53,033 nt of DNA from an uncultured Clostridia bacterium (lineage in GTDB: Bacteria > Bacillota > Clostridia > Oscillospirales > Ruminococcaceae): contig CANPZC010000015.1 in NCBI GenBank assembly GCA_947589355.1, forward strand, positions 1 to 53,033. Direction: 5' to 3'. Of the stretch, positions 36,085-45,170 are shown piece after piece; position 1 is the first letter of the stretch, and every line of letters starts with the position of its first letter. A model generated the notes under the pieces. It saw only the letters and a list, made by a program, of their open reading frames with translations, did no database searches and was not told the origin of the DNA. A program made the position numbers and the translations under genes.

Positions 36085-37068
36085 TTACACCCCATGCTCC
36101 GCCTTGTATTCCCTGATAGCCTTGCCGAACAGGCTGCGCACCTTTTCCGATATAAGCCCGTCGCTCGCAAGCTTTGAACCCTCGGCAAAGCCGCCTGCCA
36201 TTCTCGCGTGACCGCCGCCGCTGCCGCACCCTGCCAAAGCCATGCTTATTATCTTGCCTGCGTGCAGTTCGGGTCTTTCAGAGCGCACCGAAAACTTGTA
36301 GCCCGTGCCTCTCACCGCATAGACTACACTGAATTCAATAATGTCCAGCGCAAGAATAAAATCCGATATCATCGCAATAAGCGCATCGGGGCATTCAAAC
36401 GGTATGAACGCAAACCCCACGTTGTCGTATACCTTTATGTTTTCTATCGCGCTGCCGTATGCTTTCAGGTCGGCAAATTCCATTGTGTTAAGCTTCATTC
36501 TGTCCAGAAGATCATTGTCAGCGTACTTGAATAGCCTCGCATACATATCAACGTCAAACTGCGTTACCCCGCGCGAAAAGTCAGCCGTGTCCATCTTTAT
36601 GCCGTAAACCAAAGCCGAGGCAACGTTTTTGTCCGGTAAAATGCCGTTTGCAAAGTAATATTCGGCTATTATAGAGGCGCACGCGCCCACTATGCGCACA
36701 TCTTTATACCGATATTCGCACTCAAACATCGTCGGGTGGTGGTCGATGCACGCCACTTCGTCGCCCACAAGATCCGTCAGATTCGAGTTGTGCTTCTGCG
36801 CATCAATGGCTACTATTTTGTCGCTTTCTACCATGTCGGTAATGTCGTGGCAGTGTACGATGTTTATCGAAAAATTACTGAGCATCGCAATGGCAGTCAG
36901 CTTTTCGGCAGCGCCATCGTAGCAGATAACAGGCTCTATGCCGAATTTTTCAAGCAGCTTTTGCAAACCAAACGCCGAGGCTATCGCATCAGGGTCAGGG
37001 TAGTTGTGCATCTGTATGAACACCCTGCCGCCTTTCAGTATATCAACAAGTTTTGCCAGATCCATCAT
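36085..37068 (-). CDS. DHH-family phosphoesterase (NrnA/RecJ-like)
   Basis: The 327-residue cytoplasmic protein has the DHH domain motifs HNYPDPDAIASAFGLQ (motif I), VAIDAQKH, CIDHHPTMF (the DHH signature) and IKMDTADFSRG. The C-terminal DHHA1 domain ends in CGSGGGHARMAGGF, the substrate-binding glycine-rich loop. NrnA-type members degrade short oligoribonucleotides and phosphoadenosine phosphate, others cleave cyclic dinucleotide products. No membrane or GGDEF domain is present, so it is not GdpP-like. AAGGAG lies 5-8 bp before ATG 37068/37065. Confidence 0.9.
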   Translation of the reverse strand: MMDLAKLVDILKGGRVFIQMHNYPDPDAIASAFGLQKLLEKFGIEPVICYDGAAEKLTAIAMLSNFSINIVHCHDITDMVESDKIVAIDAQKHNSNLTDLVGDEVACIDHHPTMFECEYRYKDVRIVGACASIIAEYYFANGILPDKNVASALVYGIKMDTADFSRGVTQFDVDMYARLFKYADNDLLDRMKLNTMEFADLKAYGSAIENIKVYDNVGFAFIPFECPDALIAMISDFILALDIIEFSVVYAVRGTGYKFSVRSERPELHAGKIISMALAGCGSGGGHARMAGGFAEGSKLASDGLISEKVRSLFGKAIREYKAEHGV

Positions 37069-37094
37069 TTTCGCTCCTTATATAATATGTATAT

Positions 37095-37123
37095 ATTGTA
37101 ACATATTATATTAAAATTTTCAA
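37095..37123 (-). promoter_or_regulatory. Promoter of the DHH phosphoesterase gene
   Basis: On the minus strand there is TTGAAA (37118-37123), a 17-bp spacer and TACAAT (37095-37100). Confidence 0.7.
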
Positions 37124-37246
37124 GTGTATATTTAAAAAATCGCATACTTGCAAGCAAAATCACAAAAACGCCGCGCCGCTGATATGCGCTTATGTAGAAT
37201 TTTTCACAAAAATACTTATGAATATCTTATAGTTATATTTTAACTG

Positions 37247-37275
37247 TTGACAATTCGGACAAAAAGTATTACAAT
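37247..37275 (+). promoter_or_regulatory. Promoter of the LTA-synthase-like gene
   Basis: Perfect TTGACA (37247-37252), 17-bp spacer, TACAAT (37270-37275). Confidence 0.8.
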
Positions 37276-37354
37276 AAATTAGTGAAATAGTATAAAAACA
37301 TTTTGTGCAATAGTTCTTTCGCGATAGATAAACACACAACGTGAGGATAAATAT

Positions 37355-39526
37355 ATGAAAGAAAAACTCAAGAGTATAAAAAATAAAATACTCAGGTATG
37401 CATCGCATAACTATGTAATGCTTTCTTTTGTTGTCGGCTGCCTGATAAATTCATATATACTGCGTGCGTTCACGGTCAAAAACTACTGGGCAGTAAGACC
37501 CATACTCGCCGAGCTTGGAATGTGCCTTATATTCTGCTCGATAGGTTTTCTGATAAAGCCTAAGCGCCGCGTTATTTATTATAGTATACTGGCGGCTTTG
37601 TTCGCAGTTCTGTGTGGCGCGAACTCTGTGTATTATACAAACTACCGCTCGTTCATATCGCTGTCGCTTATATCTACAGCCTCTCAGCTGGGCGGTGTGG
37701 CAAATGCCGTAACAGGCTATATCTTAGAGCTTAAAGATCTCGTTTTCATATGGTCGGTGCCGTTTGTAATAGTCGTGCATTTTCTCCTCAAAAAGCGCAG
37801 ACCGCAGCACTTTGAGCAAGCACTTAACGTCCAAAAAGGCAAAAAAGTGCCCGGTAAGGCGCTTTTGGCAGGTGTTATATGCCTCGCTGTTTTTGCAGTA
37901 ACGCTTCAGGGCTCCGATTTTTCAAAACTTCGTAAACAGTGGAACAGAGAATACGTACTCGGAAAGTTTGGCGTGTGTATCTATGAGATAAGCGATGTAG
38001 TTTCTTCTGTTTCGGCAAAATTCAATACCGTGTGGGGCTATGAGGAAAGCCAGCAGACTTTCTCGGAATTTTACGACAGCAACAGCGAAAACCACGGTAA
38101 AAATGAGTATACCGATATTTTCAAGGGCAAAAATCTGCTCGTGATACACGCTGAAAGTATACAGAATTTCACGCTCGGTACATATATAAACGGCGAACCG
38201 CTCACGCCGAATCTGCAAAAACTTGCAAACGAGGGTCTGTATTTTTCAAACTTCCATTCGCAGGAAAGCGTCGGAACAAGCTCGGACAGCGAGTTTGTTT
38301 TCTCAACTTCCATGCTGCCTGCATCGAGCGGCACTGTAGCAATAAACTACTGGGACAGAGACTATATCTCAATACCGAAACTTCTCGGCGAAAAGGGCTA
38401 CTATGCTTTCAGTATGCACGGCAACAACGGCTCTTACTGGAACAGGCTCAACCTGCACAGCTCCCTCGGCTATCAGAAACTTTACAATTATTCTAACGAT
38501 TTTGTTATAGACGAAACTATAGGTCTCGGTCTTTCCGATAAGTCGTTTTTCAGACAGTCTATCTCAAAAATACAGAAAATTGCGCAGGAGCATGACAATT
38601 TCTACGGCACTATGATAATGCTCACCAACCACACTCCGTTTACAGATATCGAGAATTACAGCGATTATCAGGTCGATTTCAAGTATAAGAAGTATAACGA
38701 AGAAACAGGCTCTTATGAGGAAGTATCAGCTGATTTTCTCGAGGGTACAACGCTCGGCAGCTATTTCAAGTCGGTGCATTATGCAGATGAAGCCATAGGT
38801 CAGTTCATAAGCGACCTTGACAGCGCAGGGCTGCTGGAAGATACCGTTATAGCTATCTACGGCGACCACGATGCCAAAATAAAAGAGCCCGAGTATGAAT
38901 ACTATTATAATTATGACCCGTTCACGGGCGAGGTGCTCGACGACGACGACGAGGGATATATTGAGATAAACGACTTTATGTATAACCTAAACCGCGGCGT
39001 GCCGTTTATAATCTGGGCGAAAGATATGCCATGCGAGCCTAAGGAAATAACCAAAATAATGGGAATGTATGACTGCCTGCCCACGCTTGGCAATATGTTC
39101 GGTTTTGAGAGCGAGTATGCGCTCGGCACCGATATATTCAGCCTTAAAAAGAACGAGGAGAATATAGTTATCCTGCCCGATGCCAGCTTTATAACCGATA
39201 AAGTTTATTACGACAGCCAGTCGGGCGACTATTTTGATTTGACAAAGTATAAGAACCTCTCAACAGTGGTTTCCTGCAATCAGGTGTATAAAGATTACGT
39301 CAGCCCCGTGTATTCCGAGGAGCGTGACGGAGCGTTCAAGTCAACGGCAGGGGACTACTCCGAGGAGAATATGACAGCGCTGATAAACGATGGCGTTGTA
39401 GATGATGAATATATTCAGTATTATTCAGATTACGCCGAAAAGAGGATAGAAGTTTCAAACGCTATAATCTATCACGATCTTATCCGCGAGCAGGAAAACC
39501 CACCGACGGAGGAGAACGTTTCGTAG
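37355..39526 (+). CDS. LTA synthase family sulfatase-fold membrane protein
   Basis: LtaS-type enzymes transfer glycerol-phosphate from phosphatidylglycerol onto a glycolipid outside the membrane. The 723-residue product has about five transmembrane helices in residues 18-190, then an extracellular alkaline-phosphatase-superfamily domain. Visible motifs are LLVIHAESIQNF, the nucleophile Thr308 in ESVGTSSDSEF, MHGNNGSYWNR and IYGDHDAKI, which together supply the metal site. Thr308 sits close to the position of the S. aureus LtaS nucleophile (Thr300). It has its own promoter and is monocistronic. Related family members modify other wall polymers, so LTA synthesis itself is inferred. Confidence 0.9.
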   Translation: MKEKLKSIKNKILRYASHNYVMLSFVVGCLINSYILRAFTVKNYWAVRPILAELGMCLIFCSIGFLIKPKRRVIYYSILAALFAVLCGANSVYYTNYRSFISLSLISTASQLGGVANAVTGYILELKDLVFIWSVPFVIVVHFLLKKRRPQHFEQALNVQKGKKVPGKALLAGVICLAVFAVTLQGSDFSKLRKQWNREYVLGKFGVCIYEISDVVSSVSAKFNTVWGYEESQQTFSEFYDSNSENHGKNEYTDIFKGKNLLVIHAESIQNFTLGTYINGEPLTPNLQKLANEGLYFSNFHSQESVGTSSDSEFVFSTSMLPASSGTVAINYWDRDYISIPKLLGEKGYYAFSMHGNNGSYWNRLNLHSSLGYQKLYNYSNDFVIDETIGLGLSDKSFFRQSISKIQKIAQEHDNFYGTMIMLTNHTPFTDIENYSDYQVDFKYKKYNEETGSYEEVSADFLEGTTLGSYFKSVHYADEAIGQFISDLDSAGLLEDTVIAIYGDHDAKIKEPEYEYYYNYDPFTGEVLDDDDEGYIEINDFMYNLNRGVPFIIWAKDMPCEPKEITKIMGMYDCLPTLGNMFGFESEYALGTDIFSLKKNEENIVILPDASFITDKVYYDSQSGDYFDLTKYKNLSTVVSCNQVYKDYVSPVYSEERDGAFKSTAGDYSEENMTALINDGVVDDEYIQYYSDYAEKRIEVSNAIIYHDLIREQENPPTEENVS

Positions 39527-39626
39527 GAAGTAAATAATCTTTATTATTATCGCGCTTATGCGCAGCGCAGGAGCGCGTTCAACGCTCCACTAAATTTTGG
39601 TTTTCTCTCTTTTTGAGTGTGCTAAT

Positions 39627-39919
39627 AAGTTTGCGCATTACTTGTTTTGAATTTTTCACATTGTACGGCGTTCCAGAATGGAACGCGGCAAAAAAGCAAA
39701 GGTTTTCTCAAAGGAGAGGCTCTCTCTTGCAGAGCCTCTCCTCTTTCTAAACAGTCCACCGGACTGTTTAGAAATTCACCTCTTGCAGAGCGCACGATGT
39801 ATGGGGATTTCGCCGTCTGCGGACGGCGACAATGGGCTTCCGCCCCTTGACCCTGATGACCCTTTTGAAAAAGGGTCAATCGAAAACTTTTCCTTTTTTT
39901 GACAAGACTTGAAACTTTC
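39627..39919 (+). repeat. Hairpin-rich intergenic repeat, copy 3
   Basis: This copy has the same layout as 488-782: AAGTTTGCGC start, GCGTTCC/GGAACGC hairpin, a 29-nt hairpin at 39713-39741 (GGAGAGGCTCT/AGAGCCTCTCC), a hairpin at 39744-39774 (TTTCTAAACAGTCC/GGACTGTTTAGAAA), the CGCCGTC/GACGGCG hairpin and the AAAAGGGTCAATCGAAAAC end. A short block at 39551-39577 (GCGCTTATGCGCAGCGCAGG...) also matches 205-231, upstream of copies 1 and 2. The stretch 39527-39988 has no gene. Confidence 0.7.
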
Positions 39920-39928
39920 ATCAAAACA

Positions 39929-39966
39929 AAAAAACTGCCTGTTTCATTAACCGAAACGGGCAGATT
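39929..39966 (-). terminator. Terminator of rpmB
   Basis: On the minus strand CTGCCCGTTTC (39953-39963) pairs with GAAACAGGCAG (39935-39945), followed by a T-run. Confidence 0.9.
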
Positions 39967-39988
39967 CTTTTTATGCGGTCATTTTGGC

Positions 39989-40174
39989 TTACGCTCTTTC
40001 AACTTTTCCCGAGCGCAGACATCTTGAACAAGCGTAAACGTGACAAGGAGTGCCGTTGACAACAGCCTTTACCCTCTTTACGTTAGGCTTCCATGTTCTG
40101 TTTGTTCTTCTGTGTGAGTGAGATACCTTGATACCAAAAGTTACACCCTTACCGCAAAAATCACATTTTGCCAT
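39989..40174 (-). CDS. rpmB: 50S ribosomal protein L28
   Basis: The 61-residue protein is a component of the large ribosomal subunit. It starts MAKCDFCGKGVTFGIKVSHS and continues with RRTNRTWKPNVKRVK, both typical of L28. Four cysteines (CDFC near the N-terminus and CSRC near the C-terminus) form the zinc-binding version. AAGGGGG precedes the ATG, and promoter and terminator show it is transcribed alone. Confidence 0.97.
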   Translation of the reverse strand: MAKCDFCGKGVTFGIKVSHSHRRTNRTWKPNVKRVKAVVNGTPCHVYACSRCLRSGKVERA

Positions 40175-40220
40175 ACAGGTTGCACCCCCTTTTGAAATTT
40201 ATAAAATATGCAACATTACT

Positions 40221-40249
40221 ATTTTAACAGAAATCAATTCAAATTGCAA
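40221..40249 (-). promoter_or_regulatory. Promoter of rpmB
   Basis: On the minus strand there is TTGCAA (40244-40249), a 17-bp spacer and TAAAAT (40221-40226). Confidence 0.7.
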
Positions 40250-40330
40250 GAGATTTTCAAAAAAAATTTGCTTTGAGGGCAATTTTTTAAAAAATTTATA
40301 CGTTCTCACAAAAAAATGCTTAAAATAGCC

Positions 40331-40359
40331 TTGTAATTTTAATAAAAATATATTATAAT
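40331..40359 (+). promoter_or_regulatory. Promoter of the M50-scpAB run
   Basis: TTGTAA (40331-40336), 17-bp spacer, perfect TATAAT (40354-40359), diverging from the rpmB promoter. Confidence 0.75.
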
Positions 40360-40393
40360 AAATGTAACTGTTATTATAAAGGAGAAAATAGGT

Positions 40394-41086
40394 ATGCATC
40401 TTGATGCTCAGACTGTCATTGAGTACGGTACAAGAATACTTATAATATTTATGGTGCTGCCGATACACGAGCTTGCCCACGCGTGGATGGCTGAAAGGTG
40501 CGGCGACTATACCGCCAAATATATGGGCAGACTTACAATGAACCCTTTGGCGCATATAGACCCAATCGGCGCAATACTGCTGGTGTTCACGGGTTTTGGC
40601 TGGGCGAAGCCTGTGCCGGTAAACCCTCTGCATTTCAAGCACTACCGCCGCGATATGGCTCTTACCGCGCTTGCAGGCCCTGTTTCAAATCTTATTGTGG
40701 CGATTATTTCCATGATAATTTTGAGGGTGCTGCTCGGCGTTTCTGATGACTATATGATGAAAAACGGCATTATATATTATATCACAGGCACCAACAATAC
40801 GGGTCTGTACTATGCGATATGGCTTTTCTACTTCCTTGTTACTATAAATATAGGTCTTGCGGTGTTCAACTTAATACCCGTGCCGCCGCTTGACGGTTCA
40901 AGAATAGTTTCATATTTCACCTCGGCAAAATATGAAAGAATACTCGCCGAGAACCAGCTCATTATAAGCATCGTGTTCATGGCGCTCCTCTTTTCTGGTA
41001 TACTTTCAAGACCGCTCGGTTTTATAGACGGCAAGCTGTTTGATCTGTTTGCTTTGGCAACAAACTGGATAGAAGCGTTGGTGTAA
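40394..41086 (+). CDS. Site-2 protease family (M50) membrane metalloprotease
   Basis: The 230-residue integral membrane protein has the zinc-binding HEXXH motif in LPIHELAHAWMAE within the first helices and the third ligand region NLIPVPPLDGSRI, plus the TALAGPVSNLIVAI segment typical of this compact branch. Members cleave substrates inside the membrane. The substrate here is unknown. There is no PDZ or CBS domain. AAAGGAGA precedes ATG 40394. It is 7 bp upstream of scpA, an arrangement common in Firmicutes. Confidence 0.92.
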   Translation: MHLDAQTVIEYGTRILIIFMVLPIHELAHAWMAERCGDYTAKYMGRLTMNPLAHIDPIGAILLVFTGFGWAKPVPVNPLHFKHYRRDMALTALAGPVSNLIVAIISMIILRVLLGVSDDYMMKNGIIYYITGTNNTGLYYAIWLFYFLVTINIGLAVFNLIPVPPLDGSRIVSYFTSAKYERILAENQLIISIVFMALLFSGILSRPLGFIDGKLFDLFALATNWIEALV

Positions 41087-41093
41087 AAAGCAG

Positions 41094-41990
41094 ATGAATG
41101 AAGAACTTACCTTTAAACTGAAAGACTTTGAAGGACCGCTTGATCTGCTTTTGTACCTTATAACAAAGCATAAGCTCAATATTTACGATATAGAAATATC
41201 CTCGCTGCTCGAGCAGTATCTTATGTATATAGACAACGCCGAAGATACCGACCTTGAAACAGCAGGGGAGTTTCTCGAAATGGCCGCGCGGCTCATATAT
41301 ATAAAGACCGTCAGCCTGCTGCCAAAGCCCGAAGAAGCTCAGGAACTCAAAAAAGAGCTGGAGGGCAGGCTCATTGAGTATTCTATGTGCAAAATGGCTG
41401 CGAAAATGCTCTCTGAAAAGTATATCGGCGGCGAGAGCTTTGTAAGAGAGCCTATGAAACTGCCGGTCGATAAAACTTATAACGTTATCCATTCTCCGCA
41501 GGTGCTGCGAGAGGCTTACATGGGCATATTCGCCAGAGCGCAGCGTACAAAGCCCATAAAAGCCGCGGTCTTTGAGCCTATAGTTTCACGCAGGATAGTT
41601 TCGGTAACTTCAAAGATAATGCATATTATGAAAACGCTGTACAGCACAGGCTCCTGCAAAATGGACAGGCTGTATGACGGACTTACCGATAAAAGCGAAA
41701 GGGTAGCAACGTTTCTTGCAGTGCTGGAACTTACAAAATCGGGCAGGATAAGGCTCAGCGATGACAACAGTGTGCTGTATTTTGCAGATGCAAGAAAAAG
41801 AACAGCAGCTGTGGAAGATCAGCCGCAGGAAGAAGAAAACGCGCCAAAGAGCGGCAAAAAGAGCCCTGCGCCTAAAGTGAACCTTTGGAACAACAGCGCA
41901 ATAAGGCATTATACAGTCGCGCAGGGAACGCTTAGAAAAGCCAACCTGTGGGGATATTTGAGAAAGGCTAATACATATGCAGATAGATGA
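41094..41990 (+). CDS. scpA: Segregation and condensation protein A
   Basis: ScpA is the kleisin subunit that with ScpB and SMC forms the condensin complex for chromosome folding and segregation. The 298-residue protein opens with FKLKDFEGPLDLLLYLI and the helix HKLNIYDIEISSLLEQYL, the SMC-neck-binding region. EFLEMAARLIYIKTVSLLP follows, then a winged-helix C-terminus (FLAVLELTKSGRIRL). The tail after about residue 235 is extended and charged. It overlaps scpB by 14 bp. Confidence 0.96.
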   Translation: MNEELTFKLKDFEGPLDLLLYLITKHKLNIYDIEISSLLEQYLMYIDNAEDTDLETAGEFLEMAARLIYIKTVSLLPKPEEAQELKKELEGRLIEYSMCKMAAKMLSEKYIGGESFVREPMKLPVDKTYNVIHSPQVLREAYMGIFARAQRTKPIKAAVFEPIVSRRIVSVTSKIMHIMKTLYSTGSCKMDRLYDGLTDKSERVATFLAVLELTKSGRIRLSDDNSVLYFADARKRTAAVEDQPQEEENAPKSGKKSPAPKVNLWNNSAIRHYTVAQGTLRKANLWGYLRKANTYADR

Positions 41991-42537
41991 ACTGGTAAAT
42001 CTTACAGAAGCGGCGCTTTTTGCCAGTGGTGAACCGCTTGACAAGGCAAAGCTTTCGCAGGCGCTTGAAATTGAGGAAAGCGAAGTGCCAAAAATAGTAA
42101 GGCTTTTGAATGACAGGCTTGCAGACACGGCGCTTTGTGTTTTAGAGCTTGACGGCGAATATCAGATGACCGTAAAAAACAGCTATGGCAGCTTTGTTAA
42201 AAAAGCTCTGGAAACCAAGCGAAACACAGCTCTTTCGCCCGCGGCAATGGAAGTGCTCACAATAGTTGCGTATAACCAGCCCGTTACAAAAGGCTTTGTT
42301 GAAAGCGTGAGAGGCGTTGACAGCTCGTCTACCGTAAATTCGCTCGTTGAAAAGGGGCTTATCGCCGAGGCAGGCAGGCTAGATCTTCCCGGCAGACCTA
42401 TAGCTTACAAAACGACAAGCAATTTTTTAAGATGTTTTCAGCTTTCGTCAACTACCGAGCTTCCAGATATGACAGCCGACCCCGAACAGCTGAGCTTCGA
42501 TGATGTTGCAGCTGCGGCGACCGACGAGCAGCAATAA
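41977..42537 (+). CDS. scpB: Segregation and condensation protein B
   Basis: The 186-residue partner of ScpA has two winged-helix domains. Diagnostic segments are EAALFASGEPLDKAKLSQAL at the N-terminus, LSPAAMEVLTIVAYNQPVTK, ESVRGVDSSSTVNSLVEKGL and GRLDLPGRPIAYKTTSNFLR. It starts inside the scpA 3' end, which implies coupled translation and a fixed ratio of the two subunits. Confidence 0.97.
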   Translation: MQIDELVNLTEAALFASGEPLDKAKLSQALEIEESEVPKIVRLLNDRLADTALCVLELDGEYQMTVKNSYGSFVKKALETKRNTALSPAAMEVLTIVAYNQPVTKGFVESVRGVDSSSTVNSLVEKGLIAEAGRLDLPGRPIAYKTTSNFLRCFQLSSTTELPDMTADPEQLSFDDVAAAATDEQQ

Positions 42538-42572
42538 GTAGTATAATACATTTTTAAAAGGAGATGATAACG

Positions 42573-43484
42573 GTGATAGTGCTTTATATAATTTTAGGGA
42601 TAATCGCGCTTATCGTTATTTTGCTCCATTTTTCTGTAAAAGTTACACTGTGCGCCCAAAGCGGCGAGAAACCTGTTATCGAGATAAAATGGCTTTTTAT
42701 AAAGATATATCCGCGCCCACCGAAAGATAAGGACAAAGAAAAAAAGCCGAAGAAAGAGAAAAAATCAAAATCTCCGCCGTCTGATGCAGACTTTACCGAC
42801 GAGCAAATAGAGCAGATGATAGAGCAGGCAAATCTGGCAGACGAGCAGGAAGAAGCGCAGGATACCGAAAATATCGAAAATACAGAAAATACGGAAAATA
42901 TAGAAGAAATAGAAGAAACCAAGCCCAAAAAGGTAAAGCTTACCAAAGAGCAGAAGAAAGCTGAAAAAGCCGCCAAAAAGGCAGAGAAAGCCGCCAAGAA
43001 AGCCGAGAAAGCTAACAAAGAGGGCGGTCTTGCCAAGGTAAAACGCTATATAAATATGGTAAAGCCGTATGTGCCTATGGCGTGGAAAGCAGTTAAAAAA
43101 ATACTGAAAACAATTCGTTTTACAAAGCTTGATATTCGCCTTGTAAGCGGCAAAGAAGACGCATACGACGCCGCAATGGCTTACGGAAAACTAAGCGCGG
43201 CGGTGGGTAACGGCGTTTCGCTTATAGACAGCATATTTACAGTAAGGGCAAAGAATGTCGCAGTTTATTGTAAATTCAACGAAAGCGCTTTTGAATATTA
43301 TGCGGCAACGGTCGTAATGGTAAGACCCAGCGCGCTGATAGCCATAGCGTTTTGTACAGGTGTGAACTTTCTGAGGATATGGATACCTCAAAAGATAAAG
43401 GCGCGCAAAGAACGCAAGCGCCGCGAAAAAGAAGAAAAGGCAAAATTAAAATCTAATGGAACGGAGCTGTTAACAAATGAGTGA
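42573..43484 (+). CDS. DUF2953 domain-containing membrane protein
   Basis: The 303-residue protein has one N-terminal transmembrane helix (MIVLYIILGIIALIVILL), a short beta segment (VEIKWLFIKIYPRP-like), then a long charged low-complexity stretch (about 50-150) of Lys/Glu repeats such as KKAEKAAKKAEKAAKKA. The folded C-terminal part (FTKLDIRLVSGKEDAYDAAM) matches DUF2953. I choose GTG 42573, 9 bp after AAAGGAG, since ATG 42564 abuts it. In Firmicutes this family sits next to gerW/ytfJ, as here. It overlaps gerW by 8 bp. The function is unknown, with a sporulation link inferred from context. Confidence 0.87.
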   Translation: MIVLYIILGIIALIVILLHFSVKVTLCAQSGEKPVIEIKWLFIKIYPRPPKDKDKEKKPKKEKKSKSPPSDADFTDEQIEQMIEQANLADEQEEAQDTENIENTENTENIEEIEETKPKKVKLTKEQKKAEKAAKKAEKAAKKAEKANKEGGLAKVKRYINMVKPYVPMAWKAVKKILKTIRFTKLDIRLVSGKEDAYDAAMAYGKLSAAVGNGVSLIDSIFTVRAKNVAVYCKFNESAFEYYAATVVMVRPSALIAIAFCTGVNFLRIWIPQKIKARKERKRREKEEKAKLKSNGTELLTNE

Positions 43485-43875
43485 ACAACATCTTGAAAGT
43501 CTGGTAGGTACTGCAATGGAAAAAATAAAGGCAATGGCAGACTGCGAAACCGTGGTTGGCAAGCCTATAGTAGTAAACGAGCATACCACCATAATCCCCG
43601 TGTCAAAGGTATCGCTGGGGTTTGCATCGGGCGGCAGCGACCTGCCCACAAGCTCGGCTAAAGACTGCTTCGGCGGCGGCTCGGGCGCAGGAATAACGAT
43701 AAATCCGCTTGCTTTTATAGCCATTACCGACGGCGAGGTAAAGCTGCTGCAAATGACAGTCAACGCCTCCAAGGAAAACGCCGCTATCAATATGATACCC
43801 GAGGTCATAGACAAGGTAACTGCGTTCCTCGATAAGAAAAAGGCTGAAAAGTCTGAAAATTCTGACGAGGAATAA
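43477..43875 (+). CDS. gerW: GerW (YtfJ) family sporulation protein
   Basis: The 132-residue cytoplasmic protein shows the family core: LVGTAMEKIKAMADCETVVG, IIPVSKVSLGFASGGSD and FGGGSGAGITINPLAFIAI. In Bacillus, YtfJ/GerW is a spore protein needed for germination with some nutrients. Its presence with DUF2953 suggests the organism descends from, or is, a spore former. The start overlaps the end of the DUF2953 gene, so the two are translated together. Confidence 0.93.
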   Translation: MSEQHLESLVGTAMEKIKAMADCETVVGKPIVVNEHTTIIPVSKVSLGFASGGSDLPTSSAKDCFGGGSGAGITINPLAFIAITDGEVKLLQMTVNASKENAAINMIPEVIDKVTAFLDKKKAEKSENSDEE

Positions 43876-43952
43876 TTTCCAGAGCATTCTGCGTATCGTT
43901 TTGTAAACTTCTTCACATTATAACAATAAATAATATATTGAGGGAGAACAAA

Positions 43953-45101
43953 ATGAAACGCATATTATCAGTAATATTGAGCGTATGCCTTATTGTCGGG
44001 CTGTATCCCGTCGGTAAGGCTGAAGCTTTTGGTGAAAGCGATATTTCGGCAAAGTCGGCAGTGCTGATCGAGGCTGAAAGCGGCAGGGTAATATTTGAAA
44101 AAAACGCCTATGAACGCCGCCAGATGGCAAGCACCACCAAGATAATGTCCGCGCTTTTGTGTATAGAGAGCGGCAGCCTTGACGACTATTTTAAAGTAGA
44201 CAGCGAAGCCATCAAGGTCGAGGGCTCGTCAATGGGGCTCGTAGAGGGCGATCTTGTCACAAAGCGCATACTTTGCTACGGTATGCTGCTGCCAAGCGGT
44301 AATGACGCCGCCAACGCAGCCGCCGTGAAAGTTGCAGGCAGCGTTGAAAATTTTGTCGCCATGATGAACAGACGCGCACAGCAGCTGGGGCTCTCAGATA
44401 CCCACTTTGTAACGCCGTCGGGTCTTGACGATGATACAGACGACCACTATTCCACAGCGTATGATATGGCAATGCTCGCGCGCGAGTGCATGAAGAACGA
44501 AACCTTTGCTGAAATTGCCTCTGCATCTTCCGCCTGCCTTGAATACGGCAACCCACCCTATAGGCGCTGGCTTTCCAACAGCAATAAGCTTTTAGATACC
44601 TGCGAGGGCGTGAACGGCGTTAAAACAGGCTTTACGGATAAAGCAGGCAGATGCCTTATTTCAAGCTGCGAAAGAAACGGCGTTAAGCTTATATGCGTAA
44701 CGCTTGATGCGCCCAACGACTGGCAGGATCACAACCGTATGCTGAATTTCGGCTTTTCTCAGCTTGTGAACGTCTCGCCCGAGTGCGATTACCGCGCGTT
44801 TTCACTAAACGTAGTCGGCGGCAAAACGCCTAACGTAATGTGCTCGGTGGTGGGTGAACCGTCAGTCACTCTGTATGCAAATGAGGCAGATAAAGTCAAA
44901 AGCGAAGTCATTCTGCCACAGTTTGTGTATGCGCCCATAGCGGCAGGGGAGAAGGTCGGCGAGATACGCTTCACGCTCGGCGAAGATGTGGTGTACGTCT
45001 GCGATATATGCTCAAACGAGTATGTAGAAATGCAGAAGACCGAAAAGTCGGGCGCAATAGATAAGCTGAAAGACAAGCTCGAGGAGTTTATCCACAGCTG
45101 A
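43953..45101 (+). CDS. dacF: D-alanyl-D-alanine carboxypeptidase (DacF-type penicillin-binding protein)
   Basis: This enzyme trims the terminal D-Ala from peptidoglycan stem peptides outside the membrane. The 382-residue protein has a signal peptide (about 1-26, MKRILSVILSVCLIVGLYP...) and the three active-site motifs of class S11 peptidases: SxxK in MASTTKIMSA, SxN in LPSGNDAAN and KTG in GVKTGFTDKAG. A C-terminal beta domain (PBP5_C) and a short amphipathic tail follow. I choose ATG 43953, 7 bp after AGGGAG. TTG 43938 lies upstream of the ribosome-binding site. The name dacF fits the sporulation context but could equally be dacA or dacB. Confidence 0.93.
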   Translation: MKRILSVILSVCLIVGLYPVGKAEAFGESDISAKSAVLIEAESGRVIFEKNAYERRQMASTTKIMSALLCIESGSLDDYFKVDSEAIKVEGSSMGLVEGDLVTKRILCYGMLLPSGNDAANAAAVKVAGSVENFVAMMNRRAQQLGLSDTHFVTPSGLDDDTDDHYSTAYDMAMLARECMKNETFAEIASASSACLEYGNPPYRRWLSNSNKLLDTCEGVNGVKTGFTDKAGRCLISSCERNGVKLICVTLDAPNDWQDHNRMLNFGFSQLVNVSPECDYRAFSLNVVGGKTPNVMCSVVGEPSVTLYANEADKVKSEVILPQFVYAPIAAGEKVGEIRFTLGEDVVYVCDICSNEYVEMQKTEKSGAIDKLKDKLEEFIHS

Positions 45102-45103
45102 CA

Positions 45104-45132
45104 GGGAAGTCATGCTTCCCTTACATATTTTA
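45104..45132 (+). terminator. Weak hairpin after the carboxypeptidase gene
   Basis: GGGAAG (45104-45109) pairs with CTTCCC (45115-45120), followed by TTACATATTTTATTT. The broken T-run suggests partial termination. Confidence 0.4.
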
Positions 45133-45170
45133 TTTACATCGCGGGGACGCGAGAAAGGACGTAAAAAGTC

